This document shows positions 15,686-23,773 of a stretch of 27,977 bases of DNA, piece by piece; position 1 is the stretch's first letter, and each line of letters opens with the position of its first letter. The stretch spans positions 1 through 27,977 of the forward strand of contig URYW01000014.1 of assembly GCA_900552145.1 (NCBI GenBank), in the 5' to 3' direction. A program made the translations under genes and the position numbers. Below the pieces are notes generated by a model. It was not told where the DNA came from. It searched no databases and saw nothing but the letters and a program-made list of their open reading frames with translations. This DNA is from an uncultured Collinsella sp. (GTDB lineage: Bacteria > Actinomycetota > Coriobacteriia > Coriobacteriales > Coriobacteriaceae).

Positions 15686-18600
15686 ATGTTGGAGCTCAAA
15701 GGTATTTGCAAAAGGTACGTCACACAGTCGTTTACGCAGGTGGCGCTCGATAACGTGAGCCTGGCTTTTCGCGATAACGAGTTCGTGGCCATTCTGGGTC
15801 CCTCGGGCTCGGGTGAAACCACGATGCTCAACGTTGTCGGTGGGCTCGATCATTTCGATTCCGGCGACCTGCTGATCGACGGTATTTCGACCAAGGATTT
15901 TCACGATCGCGATTGGGATGCCTATCGCAATAACCGCATCGGCTTTGTGTTCCAGAGCTATAACCTCATTCCGCATCAGACCATTTTGGAAAACGTGGAG
16001 CTGGCGCTTACGCTCACGGGTGTGGGCCATGCCGAGCGCCGCCAGCGTGCGCGCGAGGCGTTGGAGAAAGTCGGCCTGGGCGAGCACGTTAACAAGCGCC
16101 CGAGCCAGCTATCGGGCGGGCAGATGCAGCGCGTGGCAATCGCCCGCGCCCTAATCAACGATCCCGAGATTGTGCTGGCAGACGAGCCGACCGGCGCCTT
16201 GGATTCCACAACGTCCGTGCAGGTCATGGACTTGCTCAAGGACGTGGCGCGCGACCGTCTGGTTATTATGGTCACGCACAATCCCGAGCTGGCGTACCAA
16301 TACGCCACGCGCATCGTCAACCTGGCGGACGGCAAGATCACCGACGATTCCGACCCCTTTGATGTTGTCAAGGCCGCGCGTCGCGAGGCTAAGCCTACGC
16401 GCAAAACCTCGATGAGCTTTGTGACGGCACTGGGGCTTTCTGCCCGAAACCTCATGACCAAGAAGGGCCGCACGGCCATGACTGCCTTTGCGGGCTCGAT
16501 TGGCATTATCGGTATCGCGGCGATTCTGGCGCTGTCCAATGGCGTAAACGGCTACATCAAAAAGGTCGAGGAGGATACGCTCTCGAGCTACCCGCTCACC
16601 ATCTCCAAGCAGGATTACGACCTGTCGTCCATGATGGGCGGACAGGGGGCTGCGGATGATGACTCGCCTGAAAACGTGGATTCGTCCGACGACAGTGCCG
16701 GCGGCAAGGCTCAGGGGACCGATAAGATCCCTGTGGTCACGGCCGTAAAGGATATGTTTGCGAGCGTTAAGTCCAACGACATGACGAGCTTTAAGGCATG
16801 GCTCGATGCCGGTGGCGATGGTATTGACAAAGAAGTCAATGCCATTCAGTACGGCTACGGTGTATCGCCGGTTGTCTATCGTGCCGGCAAGGGCGATGAG
16901 AAGCCTGTCCGGCTTGTTCCCAACGCTATGACCGAGGCCATGAGCGGAGGCGCGAGTTCGGCGGCAACGGTGAGCATGGAATCCATGGGAACCTCGGTCT
17001 TTAACGAGATGATCGACGACCAGAGTCTGCTCGACAGCCAGTACGATGTCGTCGCCGGTCATTGGCCCACGTCTGCCAACGAAGCCGTGATGGTGCTTTC
17101 GAGTCGTGGCACGGTGGGCGACTATACGCTCTACAGCATCGGCGCGCTGGATATCAATGAGCTCAACGATCTGGTAAACAGCGCTATGACGGCTGACGGT
17201 GGGGTCGAAACGCCCGAGATCGGCACCGACTTTACCTACGACGATGCGCTGTCTACCACGTTTAGGGTGCTGTCGCCGGCCGATGCCTATCGCAAAAACG
17301 AAGAGACCGGCATGTGGACTGACATGTCTGACGATGCCGACTTTATGACGGCTAAGGTTGCCGACGGTATTGACGTGCGCATTGTGGGCGTGGTGCGACC
17401 TAACGAGACGGCCAACGCGAGCGCATTGACCCCGGGCATTGCCTATACGCATGCACTGACTCGTCAGCTTATGGAACGCGCCGCAAATTCGCAGATTGTG
17501 CAGGAGCAGCTTGCGCATCCCGAGACAGACGTGTTTACCGGCAAGACCTTCGACGAGCTGCAAAGTGAAGCCAAACAGGGCGTGGACCTGGGCAGCATGT
17601 TCAGTGTGGACGAGGCGGCGCTTAAGAGCGCATTCTCGTTCGATGCTTCTGCGCTCTCGGGTGCAGCCGGCGGTATGGACCTTTCTGGCATCGATCTGTC
17701 GGGGCTGGACATTGACCTTTCGGGCGTTGGCAAGGACATCGACTTCAGCGACATCATGGCCAAAGCACCGGCTCCAGATTTCTCGGGCATCTTTGACGGT
17801 CTGGAACTCACGCCCGAGCAAATGCAGCAGGCGGGAGCGCTTGCCAACCAGCTGTTTGAGGGCTTTATACAGTCTGATCAGTTTAAAGCGCTGATGCCTG
17901 AAGATCTTAAGGACGCGTCAAAGCTCGCTGGTGCATTTTCGGCGTATCTTGAGGATGATGCCGCAGCGCAGCAATGCCTGGCTCAATTGAAGGCGCTCGG
18001 CGGCGATGCCCTGGCCGAGCGCCTGCAACAGGCGATGACCGGCTATGTGCAAAAGCAGCTGGCTCCGTATCTGCAGCAGGCTATGGATCAGGTGATGAAG
18101 GCAATCAGCGAGCAGATAGCGTCGACGGTATCGTCCCAGCTCAAGGCGGCCGCGGCGGGGCTCATGGACCAGATGGCGACGCAGATGTCTTCGAGTTTTG
18201 CCAACCTGGCGAGCGCCATGCACGTGGATGCGAGTGCCTTTGCCAATGCCATTCACTTCAACATGGACACCGAGGACCTGAGCTCGCTCGTGATGAGCTA
18301 TGCGAAGGCGTCGAAGCTCACCTACGACAACAATCTGACCACGTTGGGCTATGCGGACGAGGCCGACCCCATCTCGGTCAAGATTTTCCCGCGCGACTTT
18401 GAGGCCAAGGAGCGCGTGCTCGATCACATTGACGCGTACAACAAGCAGGTCAAAGCCGCTGGCCACGATGATCGGGCAATTTCGTACACAGACTACATGG
18501 GCATCATCATGGGTTCGGTGACCGACATCGTGAACACCATCAGCTTGGTGCTCATCGCATACGTGAGTATCAGCCTGGTGGTGAGCTCCATCATGATCGG

Positions 18601-18940
18601 CATCATCACCTACATCAGCGTACTGGAGCGCAAGAAGGAGATCGGCATCCTGCGCGCAATCGGTGCGTCGAAGCGCAACGTGGCAAACGTGTTCAACGCC
18701 GAGACCTTTATCGAGGGCCTCATTGCCGGCGTCTTTGCTGTTGTCGTCGTGGTGGCCGTGAGCTTCCCGGTCAATGCTTGGGCGCTTGCGGCCAAACAGG
18801 TCCCCAACCTAATGAGTCTGCCCGTGCAGGATGCGCTGGTGCTCATCGCGATTTCGGTGCTGCTGACGGTTGTCGCTGGCCTGCTGCCGGCCCGTAGCGC
18901 ATCCAAAAAGGATCCCGTGGAAGCCCTGCGCTCCGAATAA
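15686..18940 (+). CDS. MacB/FtsX-type ABC transporter, ATPase fused to permease, Walker A Lys replaced by Glu
   Basis: A 1084-residue fusion of an ABC ATPase (about 1-230) with an FtsX-type permease. The ATPase has the Q-loop FVFQSYNLIPHQ, signature LSGGQMQRVAIARAL, Walker B IVLADEPTGALD and H-loop MVTHNPELA. Walker A reads GPSGSGETT: the catalytic lysine is Glu44, encoded by GAA at 15815-15817. A membrane helix near 270-290 leads to a ~620-residue extracytoplasmic insertion, with Asp/Ser-rich repeats around 655-690 (SGIDLSGLDIDLSG) and a Gln/Ala-rich helical part. Three C-terminal helices follow, with the FtsX motif ISVLERKKEIGILRAIGASK. ATG at 15686 has GAGAGG 9 nt upstream; a TTG at 15677 would abut the Shine-Dalgarno. 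Such proteins export lipids or peptides or transmit mechanical signals. If the Glu is real, ATP hydrolysis is probably abolished. Confidence 0.92.
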   Translation: MLELKGICKRYVTQSFTQVALDNVSLAFRDNEFVAILGPSGSGETTMLNVVGGLDHFDSGDLLIDGISTKDFHDRDWDAYRNNRIGFVFQSYNLIPHQTILENVELALTLTGVGHAERRQRAREALEKVGLGEHVNKRPSQLSGGQMQRVAIARALINDPEIVLADEPTGALDSTTSVQVMDLLKDVARDRLVIMVTHNPELAYQYATRIVNLADGKITDDSDPFDVVKAARREAKPTRKTSMSFVTALGLSARNLMTKKGRTAMTAFAGSIGIIGIAAILALSNGVNGYIKKVEEDTLSSYPLTISKQDYDLSSMMGGQGAADDDSPENVDSSDDSAGGKAQGTDKIPVVTAVKDMFASVKSNDMTSFKAWLDAGGDGIDKEVNAIQYGYGVSPVVYRAGKGDEKPVRLVPNAMTEAMSGGASSAATVSMESMGTSVFNEMIDDQSLLDSQYDVVAGHWPTSANEAVMVLSSRGTVGDYTLYSIGALDINELNDLVNSAMTADGGVETPEIGTDFTYDDALSTTFRVLSPADAYRKNEETGMWTDMSDDADFMTAKVADGIDVRIVGVVRPNETANASALTPGIAYTHALTRQLMERAANSQIVQEQLAHPETDVFTGKTFDELQSEAKQGVDLGSMFSVDEAALKSAFSFDASALSGAAGGMDLSGIDLSGLDIDLSGVGKDIDFSDIMAKAPAPDFSGIFDGLELTPEQMQQAGALANQLFEGFIQSDQFKALMPEDLKDASKLAGAFSAYLEDDAAAQQCLAQLKALGGDALAERLQQAMTGYVQKQLAPYLQQAMDQVMKAISEQIASTVSSQLKAAAAGLMDQMATQMSSSFANLASAMHVDASAFANAIHFNMDTEDLSSLVMSYAKASKLTYDNNLTTLGYADEADPISVKIFPRDFEAKERVLDHIDAYNKQVKAAGHDDRAISYTDYMGIIMGSVTDIVNTISLVLIAYVSISLVVSSIMIGIITYISVLERKKEIGILRAIGASKRNVANVFNAETFIEGLIAGVFAVVVVVAVSFPVNAWALAAKQVPNLMSLPVQDALVLIAISVLLTVVAGLLPARSASKKDPVEALRSE

Positions 18941-18971
18941 TGTGACAAGGGGACAGCCCCTTTGTCACATT
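18939..18971. repeat. REP-like palindrome, copy 1
   Basis: AATGTGACAAGGGG (18939-18952), loop ACAG, CCCCTTTGTCACATT (18957-18971), one bulged T. It begins within the TAA of the ABC gene and has no T-run. After TGAG and 9 nt it is followed by AAATCGGGGTCTAAT, a block shared (with one base change) with copy 2 at 25124, so the repeat unit extends to about 18996. Confidence 0.75.
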
Positions 18972-19040
18972 GAGACCCTTGCGAAATCGGGGTCTAATTA
19001 CCGTTCGGCACGTTAAGAACTCCCTTTCCCCGCTTAATGC

Positions 19041-19079
19041 TTGACGAAGAGTCCCCTGGTTTATATACCTATCGGTAGG
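19041..19079 (+). promoter_or_regulatory. Promoter of the first MFS gene with TetR-type operator
   Basis: TTGACG (19041-19046), a 17-bp spacer and TATACC (19064-19069) form a good sigma-70-type promoter. The palindrome CCTATCGGTAGG (19068-19079) overlaps the end of the -10. It is related to the palindrome before the deiminase operon (21241-21254): both contain CGGTAGG followed by YATA. This placement is typical of repression, presumably by the TetR regulator encoded at 20534-21112. Confidence 0.65.
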
Positions 19080-19115
19080 CATATAGGATGTAATGCCGAT
19101 AGAAATGGAGTGACC

Positions 19116-20396
19116 ATGGCTCTCACCGCACCAGCCGAAAAAGACCGTCCTCGCGAGAGCGGCACATTTGCTTGGATTGTCGTTATTGCGCTCGGCTTAA
19201 TGTCCGCCGGAACGGCTGGCACATATAGCATTATTGCCGGCTCATTCGTTGCTCCAGTATGTGAAGACCTGGGCTTTGAGTACACCTCTTTCTCTTTCTA
19301 TTTCACTGCGATTCTTCTTGGCCTTGCACTTGGACTTCCACTTTTGAGTCGTTTCATTCCAAAAGTAATAGGCAAACCGTGGCATATTTGCGTTGAACTC
19401 GTCCTTATTGCCGCCGGAGCCGCAATGGCGTTCTACACCGAAGTCTGGATGTTCATCGTCTCCGCTGCGGTGATCGGCATCTGCTTTTCGTTCACAACGG
19501 GCGTCTGCATGTCTGATGTTATTGACCAATGGTTCAGTAAATCGTCCGGTCTTGCCATCGGCCTTGCTTGGGGCGTTAATTCTCTCTGTACGCTGTTGTT
19601 GAGCCCTGTCATTACGCTGGTCATCGAGCAACAAGGCTGGCGTACGGGATACATCGTACTTGCGGTCGTTTCTGCAGCTATGATTTTACCTGCGAGTGCT
19701 TTTATCATTCGCCTTAAACCCTCTGATCGCAACATGCTTCCGTACGGAGAGACCACCTCTGAAACCCATGAGAGCCACAGCGTCGATGAGCGGGAAGATG
19801 CCCTTTCGGGCATGGCACTCCGTGATGCCACGAAAACGCCGTCTTTTATTCTCTGTGTCCTCCTGCTTTGCGTGGCGCAGCTCACGTGCTGCATGAACCA
19901 GTTGTTTCCAACCTATGCAAGCGAGGTCGGTTTCAATCCCATCGTAGGAAGCTTAATGGTCTCGGCAGCTTCGTTCTCTGACATCTTCCTAAATCCCTTC
20001 GTGGGCAAAACATGTGACAAGCTCGGTGCTATTAAAGCAACGGTCGCGTGGACAGGTGTCAGCATTTTTTCATTCCTACTTCTCATCATTGGCGGAAGCA
20101 ACGAGACCGTTTCCATCATTGCAGCTGGCGTAAACGATGCCATGTTCGCCATTGTTGGAACCGCAATGCCGATGCTTCTCCTCTCGCTCTTTGGATCACG
20201 CGATTTTGGAAGGATCTATTCAATCGTTTGCTCAGCGGGCTATGTCGTCGGTGCTTTTGGAATGCCGGTCATGATGAAGGTTTACGGCATGGCAGGGTCA
20301 TTCCAGGGAGTATTTATCTTCTGCATTGCCTGCAACCTTATGATTGCTGCGTTTGCTATCGTTTCCGGCTTTCTCAGTAAGGCTGCTGAAAAGTAA
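19116..20396 (+). CDS. MFS transporter, oxalate/formate-antiporter-like (first copy)
   Basis: A 426-residue secondary transporter with about 12 transmembrane helices in two halves separated by a charged loop (SETHESHSVDEREDALSG, about residues 215-235). Motifs include GTAGTYSIIAGSF in helix 1, the helix-2/3 region RFIPKVIGK and GSRDFGRIYSIVCSAGYVVG in the second half. The ATG at 19116 has GGAG 5 nt upstream. It is a close paralogue of the carrier at 23774, with long blocks identical, for example LTCCMNQLFPTYASEVGF. It is convergent with the TetR gene and has its own promoter with a TetR-type operator. Likely role: uptake of the substrate, or exchange of substrate and product, of the deiminase pathway. 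The substrate is not predictable from sequence. Confidence 0.9.
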   Translation: MALTAPAEKDRPRESGTFAWIVVIALGLMSAGTAGTYSIIAGSFVAPVCEDLGFEYTSFSFYFTAILLGLALGLPLLSRFIPKVIGKPWHICVELVLIAAGAAMAFYTEVWMFIVSAAVIGICFSFTTGVCMSDVIDQWFSKSSGLAIGLAWGVNSLCTLLLSPVITLVIEQQGWRTGYIVLAVVSAAMILPASAFIIRLKPSDRNMLPYGETTSETHESHSVDEREDALSGMALRDATKTPSFILCVLLLCVAQLTCCMNQLFPTYASEVGFNPIVGSLMVSAASFSDIFLNPFVGKTCDKLGAIKATVAWTGVSIFSFLLLIIGGSNETVSIIAAGVNDAMFAIVGTAMPMLLLSLFGSRDFGRIYSIVCSAGYVVGAFGMPVMMKVYGMAGSFQGVFIFCIACNLMIAAFAIVSGFLSKAAEK

Positions 20397-20431
20397 TAAG
20401 CGCCGATTGCACCGGCATAGATTGCCACGCA

Positions 20432-20480
20432 ACAGGGGTCGACTCCAAGCCAGATTGGAGTCGACCCCTGTTTTCGTTTT
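20432..20480. terminator. Strong hairpin terminator between convergent MFS and TetR genes
   Basis: A perfect 17-bp stem, ACAGGGGTCGACTCCAA (20432-20448) with TTGGAGTCGACCCCTGT (20455-20471), loop GCCAGA, followed by TTTCGTTTT on the plus strand. It lies between convergent genes and may act in both directions, although the minus-strand T-run is weak. Confidence 0.88.
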
Positions 20481-20533
20481 AAAGGTTGCCCGCAGGCACC
20501 ATGGGCGCCAACATGCGCTTCAGCTTGGCTGGT

Positions 20534-21112
20534 CTATTTGAACATAAGCTCGACTATTCCCGCCCAAACCGCTTTTTCATCAATATCCTCACCTTGAGCG
20601 ACCGTATTGCTCGCTCCCTCCAGAACGGTATAAAGAATTTGTGCGTAGAGCATCACGTCGGCACTATCGGAAAACGCGCCAATCTCTACACCATGAAGAA
20701 GGATGTCTTTAAGCGCATCCATGGTTCGTTTGGTCGCCGTCGCTTGACGTTCCTGAACTGCAGGAATTCGATTTGCTTGGACGCTAACCTCGGCCAGCAC
20801 GCGCCGGCGCTTTTCATCGCTTCGATAGCCACCTATAACTGAATTGCCGAGCTCGATAAGCGCGGCCTTGAACCCGTCCCTATCGACTATTAGCGAGTAG
20901 TCGCGCTGATAGTCGATGGTCGGAAACATGCTGTCCAAGAGCGTAGTGAAAATCTCCTCTTTAGAGGGAAAGTAGTAGTACACCGACGGCTTGGATATAC
21001 CGACAAGGTCGCAAATCTTTCCGATAGACGCTTTGTCATAACCGACTTCTGCCACAAGATCGTACATTGCGTCCAATATTTTTTTTCTTGTGCTCACGCT
21101 GCATTTCTCCAT
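20534..21112 (-). CDS. TetR-family transcriptional regulator
   Basis: A 192-residue TetR-type regulator. The N-terminal helix-turn-helix is clear (TRKKILDAMYDLVAEVGY, then SIGKICDLVGISKPSVYYYF followed by PSKEEIF). The C-terminal ligand domain is helical and ends VWAGIVELMFK. The start ATG at 21110-21112 has GGAAG about 9 nt upstream. It is divergent from the deiminase operon and convergent with the first MFS gene. Palindromes sharing the CGGTAGG half-site lie at both target promoters, and an imperfect one (21190-21205) lies at its own upstream region, so it probably represses the regulon and itself. The inducer is presumably the substrate or product of the pathway. Confidence 0.9.
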   Translation of the reverse strand: MEKCSVSTRKKILDAMYDLVAEVGYDKASIGKICDLVGISKPSVYYYFPSKEEIFTTLLDSMFPTIDYQRDYSLIVDRDGFKAALIELGNSVIGGYRSDEKRRRVLAEVSVQANRIPAVQERQATATKRTMDALKDILLHGVEIGAFSDSADVMLYAQILYTVLEGASNTVAQGEDIDEKAVWAGIVELMFK

Positions 21113-21189
21113 TGCAAATCACTTCCGCACTACCAACATTATTAAGGATGGCAACGGAACATCAATTCGTGTCCAAACATGACCACTAT

Positions 21190-21205
21190 ATACGGTGAAC
21201 GGTAT
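21190..21205. promoter_or_regulatory. Imperfect TetR-type operator near the TetR promoter
   Basis: ATACGGTGAACGGTAT has ATAC/GTAT arms and two CGGT half-sites. It is near a TATAGT-like -10 on the minus strand, consistent with autoregulation. Weaker than the other two sites. Confidence 0.35.
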
Positions 21206-21240
21206 GTATCAGTAGGCGAGCGGCAAACATTCAAAACTAT

Positions 21241-21261
21241 CTACCGAACGGTAGGTATAGT
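21241..21261 (+). promoter_or_regulatory. TetR-type operator and -10 of the deiminase operon
   Basis: The palindrome CTACCGAACGGTAG (21241-21254) is embedded in ACTAT/ATAGT flanks and followed immediately by TATAGT (21256-21261), a plausible -10. No good -35 is seen at 17 bp. The operator would cover the spacer, fitting repression by the divergent TetR protein. Confidence 0.6.
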
Positions 21262-21336
21262 AGTACTATAGCAGGTGAAACCCCGCTATTGTCGCGGCCG
21301 GACAGCATCGCGGGAAACCCGACGGAAGGACCAACC

Positions 21337-22575
21337 ATGTACGAGAATTATCGTATGCCGGGCGAGTTCGAGAAGCGCTCCAACGTCTATGTGACATGGC
21401 TTCCCGATTACATCCGTGCAGAGGGCTACGATAAGCGCCAGCCCTGCGTTGACGTGATTACGGCTCTGCTCGAGTATGGCGACGTTACGGTCAACCTCAA
21501 TTGCGGCACCCCCGGCTCCTAAGAGGAGGCTTGCTCGCGCCAGTAGGAGGAGGGGGTTGATCTCGATCGCATTGAGATTACGCAGTTCGAAGACTCCAAC
21601 TTCTATGTCCGCGACAACGGCCCCAGCATCATGGTCGACGATAAAGGCCATTCTTATATGGTCAACCCCGCTTGGACCTATTACGGCGTGTGGGACAAGA
21701 ACTCCCCGGAGTGCCAGTCCGCACGTAAGGCAGCCGTTCACATGGCGGTTGCGCTCGGTTGCTTCGATATTGTCAATTCCGAAATGGTTTCGGAGGGCGG
21801 CGACCGCGAGTTTGACGGTCACGGCACTCTAATCGCCATCGAGGACACGGAATGCCGCAAGCGTAATCCCGAGTTCACGAAAGAGGAAGTAGAGGCCGAG
21901 TATAAACGCATCTACAACCTCAACAAGGTTATCTGGCTTCCGCAGCCTATGCTCGAGGACGACGACTATCGACTGGGCATCCTCGACGAGAAGGAAGACG
22001 GAACTCCCATCTTTGGCATGAGCTTTGCAGCTCACATTGATGAGATGTGTCGCTTTATCACTCCGAACTAGATTCTTCTTGCCGAGGTGTCCGATGAAGA
22101 GGCAGCCTCGAGCAAGGCTGGCGCAGAGTCTCGTCGCCGCATTGAGGCGGCCTACGAGATCCTGAGCAACGAAACGGACTGGGAGGGTAAGCCCTTCGAG
22201 ATCGTTCGTATGCCCACCGCCGAGCCGATTGAAGTCGTTATCGCCCCTGGCGATGAGGATTACGAGCTCTATAAGGGCTTCATCGACGAAATGGGCGGCA
22301 AGTTTATGGATGGCACTCCCTGGCCCGAGGGCCCCGTCCACTTCTACGCAGCAGCGAGCTACTGCAACCTCCTCATCTGCAATGGCGTCGTTCTTGGTCA
22401 GCGTTATTACCACGAGGGCATGAACGAAGTTGTGAAGGAGAAGGACGAGCAGGCCAAAGCCGTTCTTGAGAGCTGCTTCCCCGATCGCAAAGTCATCATG
22501 ATTGACTCTCTCGCGCTTAACCTGTCCGGCGGCGGCGTGCACTGCTGGACCAAGGACGTGGCAGCCAGCTGCTAG
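21337..22575 (+). pseudogene. Agmatine/peptidylarginine-deiminase-family gene with three in-frame stops
   Basis: A single frame of 412 codons encodes a guanidino-group hydrolase of the agmatine deiminase (PAD_porph) family, interrupted by TAA at codon 62 (21520), TAG at codon 70 (21544) and TAG at codon 245 (22069). There is no frameshift. Family active-site positions are all present: Asp93 in YVRDNGP, Glu153 in SEGGD, His233 and Asp235 in AHIDEMCRF, and Cys403 in GGGVHCWTKD. The ATG at 21337 has GGAAGGA 6 nt upstream. The family converts a guanidino compound to a ureido (carbamoyl) compound plus ammonia, and the next gene, a carbamoyltransferase, would use the product. The stops could have arisen by single changes from Lys (AAR) or Gln (CAR), among others. 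As written the enzyme cannot be made without readthrough. A recent pseudogene is the simplest reading; recoding or a sequencing problem is possible. Confidence 0.88.
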
Positions 22576-22623
22576 CGAGCCTTTGAGCCTGCACTGTCTG
22601 ATTTAGGCGCCACACTTACTGCT

Positions 22624-22653
22624 CCCCGAGGGATATCCGTGTCTCCCTCGGGG
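22624..22653 (+). other. Hairpin between deiminase and carbamoyltransferase
   Basis: CCCCGAGGG (22624-22632) pairs perfectly with CCCTCGGGG (22645-22653) across a 12-nt loop. No T-run follows, so it is more likely an mRNA-processing or stability element, or a weak attenuator, than a full terminator. The surrounding gap is 122 bp (22576-22697), within the same transcription unit. Confidence 0.6.
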
Positions 22654-22697
22654 ACACATTCGACATTCATCTATCACTAAATGGAAAGGAAATAGGC

Positions 22698-23762
22698 ATG
22701 AACAACAGCCTCCGCGGTCGCGACTACATCAACATCCATGATCTCTCCTCCGAGGATTTCCGCTATCTCATCGATCTTGCCTGGAACCTTAAGGCTCAGA
22801 AGAAGTCTGGTGTCGACCAGCGCTACTTCCCCGGCAAAAACGTCCTCGCCAACTTTGAGTGGGGCTCGACCCGTACTCGTTGCGCATTCGAGACCTCCTG
22901 CAACGATTTGGGCATGGGCTTCACTTATCTGACCAACTCCCACATGGGTGACTGCGAGACCGTCAAGGATGCCATGCGCGTCTTTAACGGCATGTATGAT
23001 CTCATTGTCTACCGCGCACAGAAGGACGAGCAGTTCCTCTATGACGTCGCCGACCTGGTTGACATCCCGGTCATCAATGCCCTTACTCTCGGCGATCACC
23101 CGACTCAGATGCTCGCTGACGCTCTTACGATGGAAGAGCAATGGGGCGGTCTGCGTACGAGCCGCGGCAAGAAGATGGCTTTCGTTGGCAACTGCGCCGG
23201 CGCCCCGGTGTGGTATGGCCGCCTGTGCGCTATGCTCGACATGGACTTCCTCGCCATCGGCCCCGACGACCTCCGTCATCAGATGTGCAAGGAAATGATC
23301 GAAGAGGTGGAGGCCTGCTACGCCAAGTACGCTCCCAATAGGACCTTTACCATCACCTCTGACCTCGATGCCCTGGATGGCGTTGACGTTATCGTTACCG
23401 AGGAGTGGCGCTACATCAACCCCGAGTGCGGCGAAGAGGTTCTGGATCCCGACGACTACAACTCCTGGCTGGGCGATGCCGAGTCCCTGTACCCCTATCG
23501 CGTCACCAGCGAGCTGTGCAAGCGCACCAACAATCCCGACATCTTCTGCATGCATGAGCTTCCCTCTGTCCACAACGCAGATCACCGTGTTGGCAAGATG
23601 CTCCTCGACCAGTGCAAGAACGACCTCCATCGCGAGATCATCACCGAGGGTTTCGAGATTGCCGACGAGTGCTTTGAGGCCAACGCTTCGGTCATCTTCC
23701 GTGAGGCAGAGAACCGTCAGCACACCATCAAGGCCGTTATGTGTGCTCTTCTGGGTCTCTAG
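22698..23762 (+). CDS. Carbamoyltransferase of unknown substrate (aspartate/ornithine carbamoyltransferase superfamily)
   Basis: A 354-residue transcarbamylase with the carbamoyl-phosphate site intact: STRTR (57-61) followed by CAFE, and HPTQ (134-137). The C-terminus has the family block REAENRQHTIKAVM. Amine-substrate positions differ from ornithine carbamoyltransferase. HCLP is HELP (286-289), the D-x-W-x-SMG loop is replaced by TEEWRYINPE, and the NNMGNSL region by GNCAGAPVW. So it is not expected to bind ornithine like OTC and does not match putrescine carbamoyltransferase either. The ATG has a GGAAAGGA region upstream. It follows the deiminase and is 11 bp before the second MFS gene. 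Probable role: phosphorolysis of the carbamoylated amine to carbamoyl phosphate plus amine. No carbamate kinase is in the window. Automatic annotation may call it ornithine carbamoyltransferase. Confidence 0.88.
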   Translation: MNNSLRGRDYINIHDLSSEDFRYLIDLAWNLKAQKKSGVDQRYFPGKNVLANFEWGSTRTRCAFETSCNDLGMGFTYLTNSHMGDCETVKDAMRVFNGMYDLIVYRAQKDEQFLYDVADLVDIPVINALTLGDHPTQMLADALTMEEQWGGLRTSRGKKMAFVGNCAGAPVWYGRLCAMLDMDFLAIGPDDLRHQMCKEMIEEVEACYAKYAPNRTFTITSDLDALDGVDVIVTEEWRYINPECGEEVLDPDDYNSWLGDAESLYPYRVTSELCKRTNNPDIFCMHELPSVHNADHRVGKMLLDQCKNDLHREIITEGFEIADECFEANASVIFREAENRQHTIKAVMCALLGL

Positions 23763-23773
23763 GAGTTGTATCA

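Noticed and set aside
16151..17821. 556-codon minus-strand frame opposite the ABC transporter
   Set aside because: Shadow of the ABC gene, which has unmistakable motifs on the plus strand.
18939..18971. Terminator of the ABC transporter gene
   Set aside because: The hairpin has no following T-run and occurs in similar form at two other places, so it is better described as a repeat.
21337..22575. Pyrrolysine decoding of the deiminase stops
   Set aside because: One of the three stops is TAA, which pyrrolysine systems do not decode, and no PYLIS-like feature or pyl gene is seen in the window.
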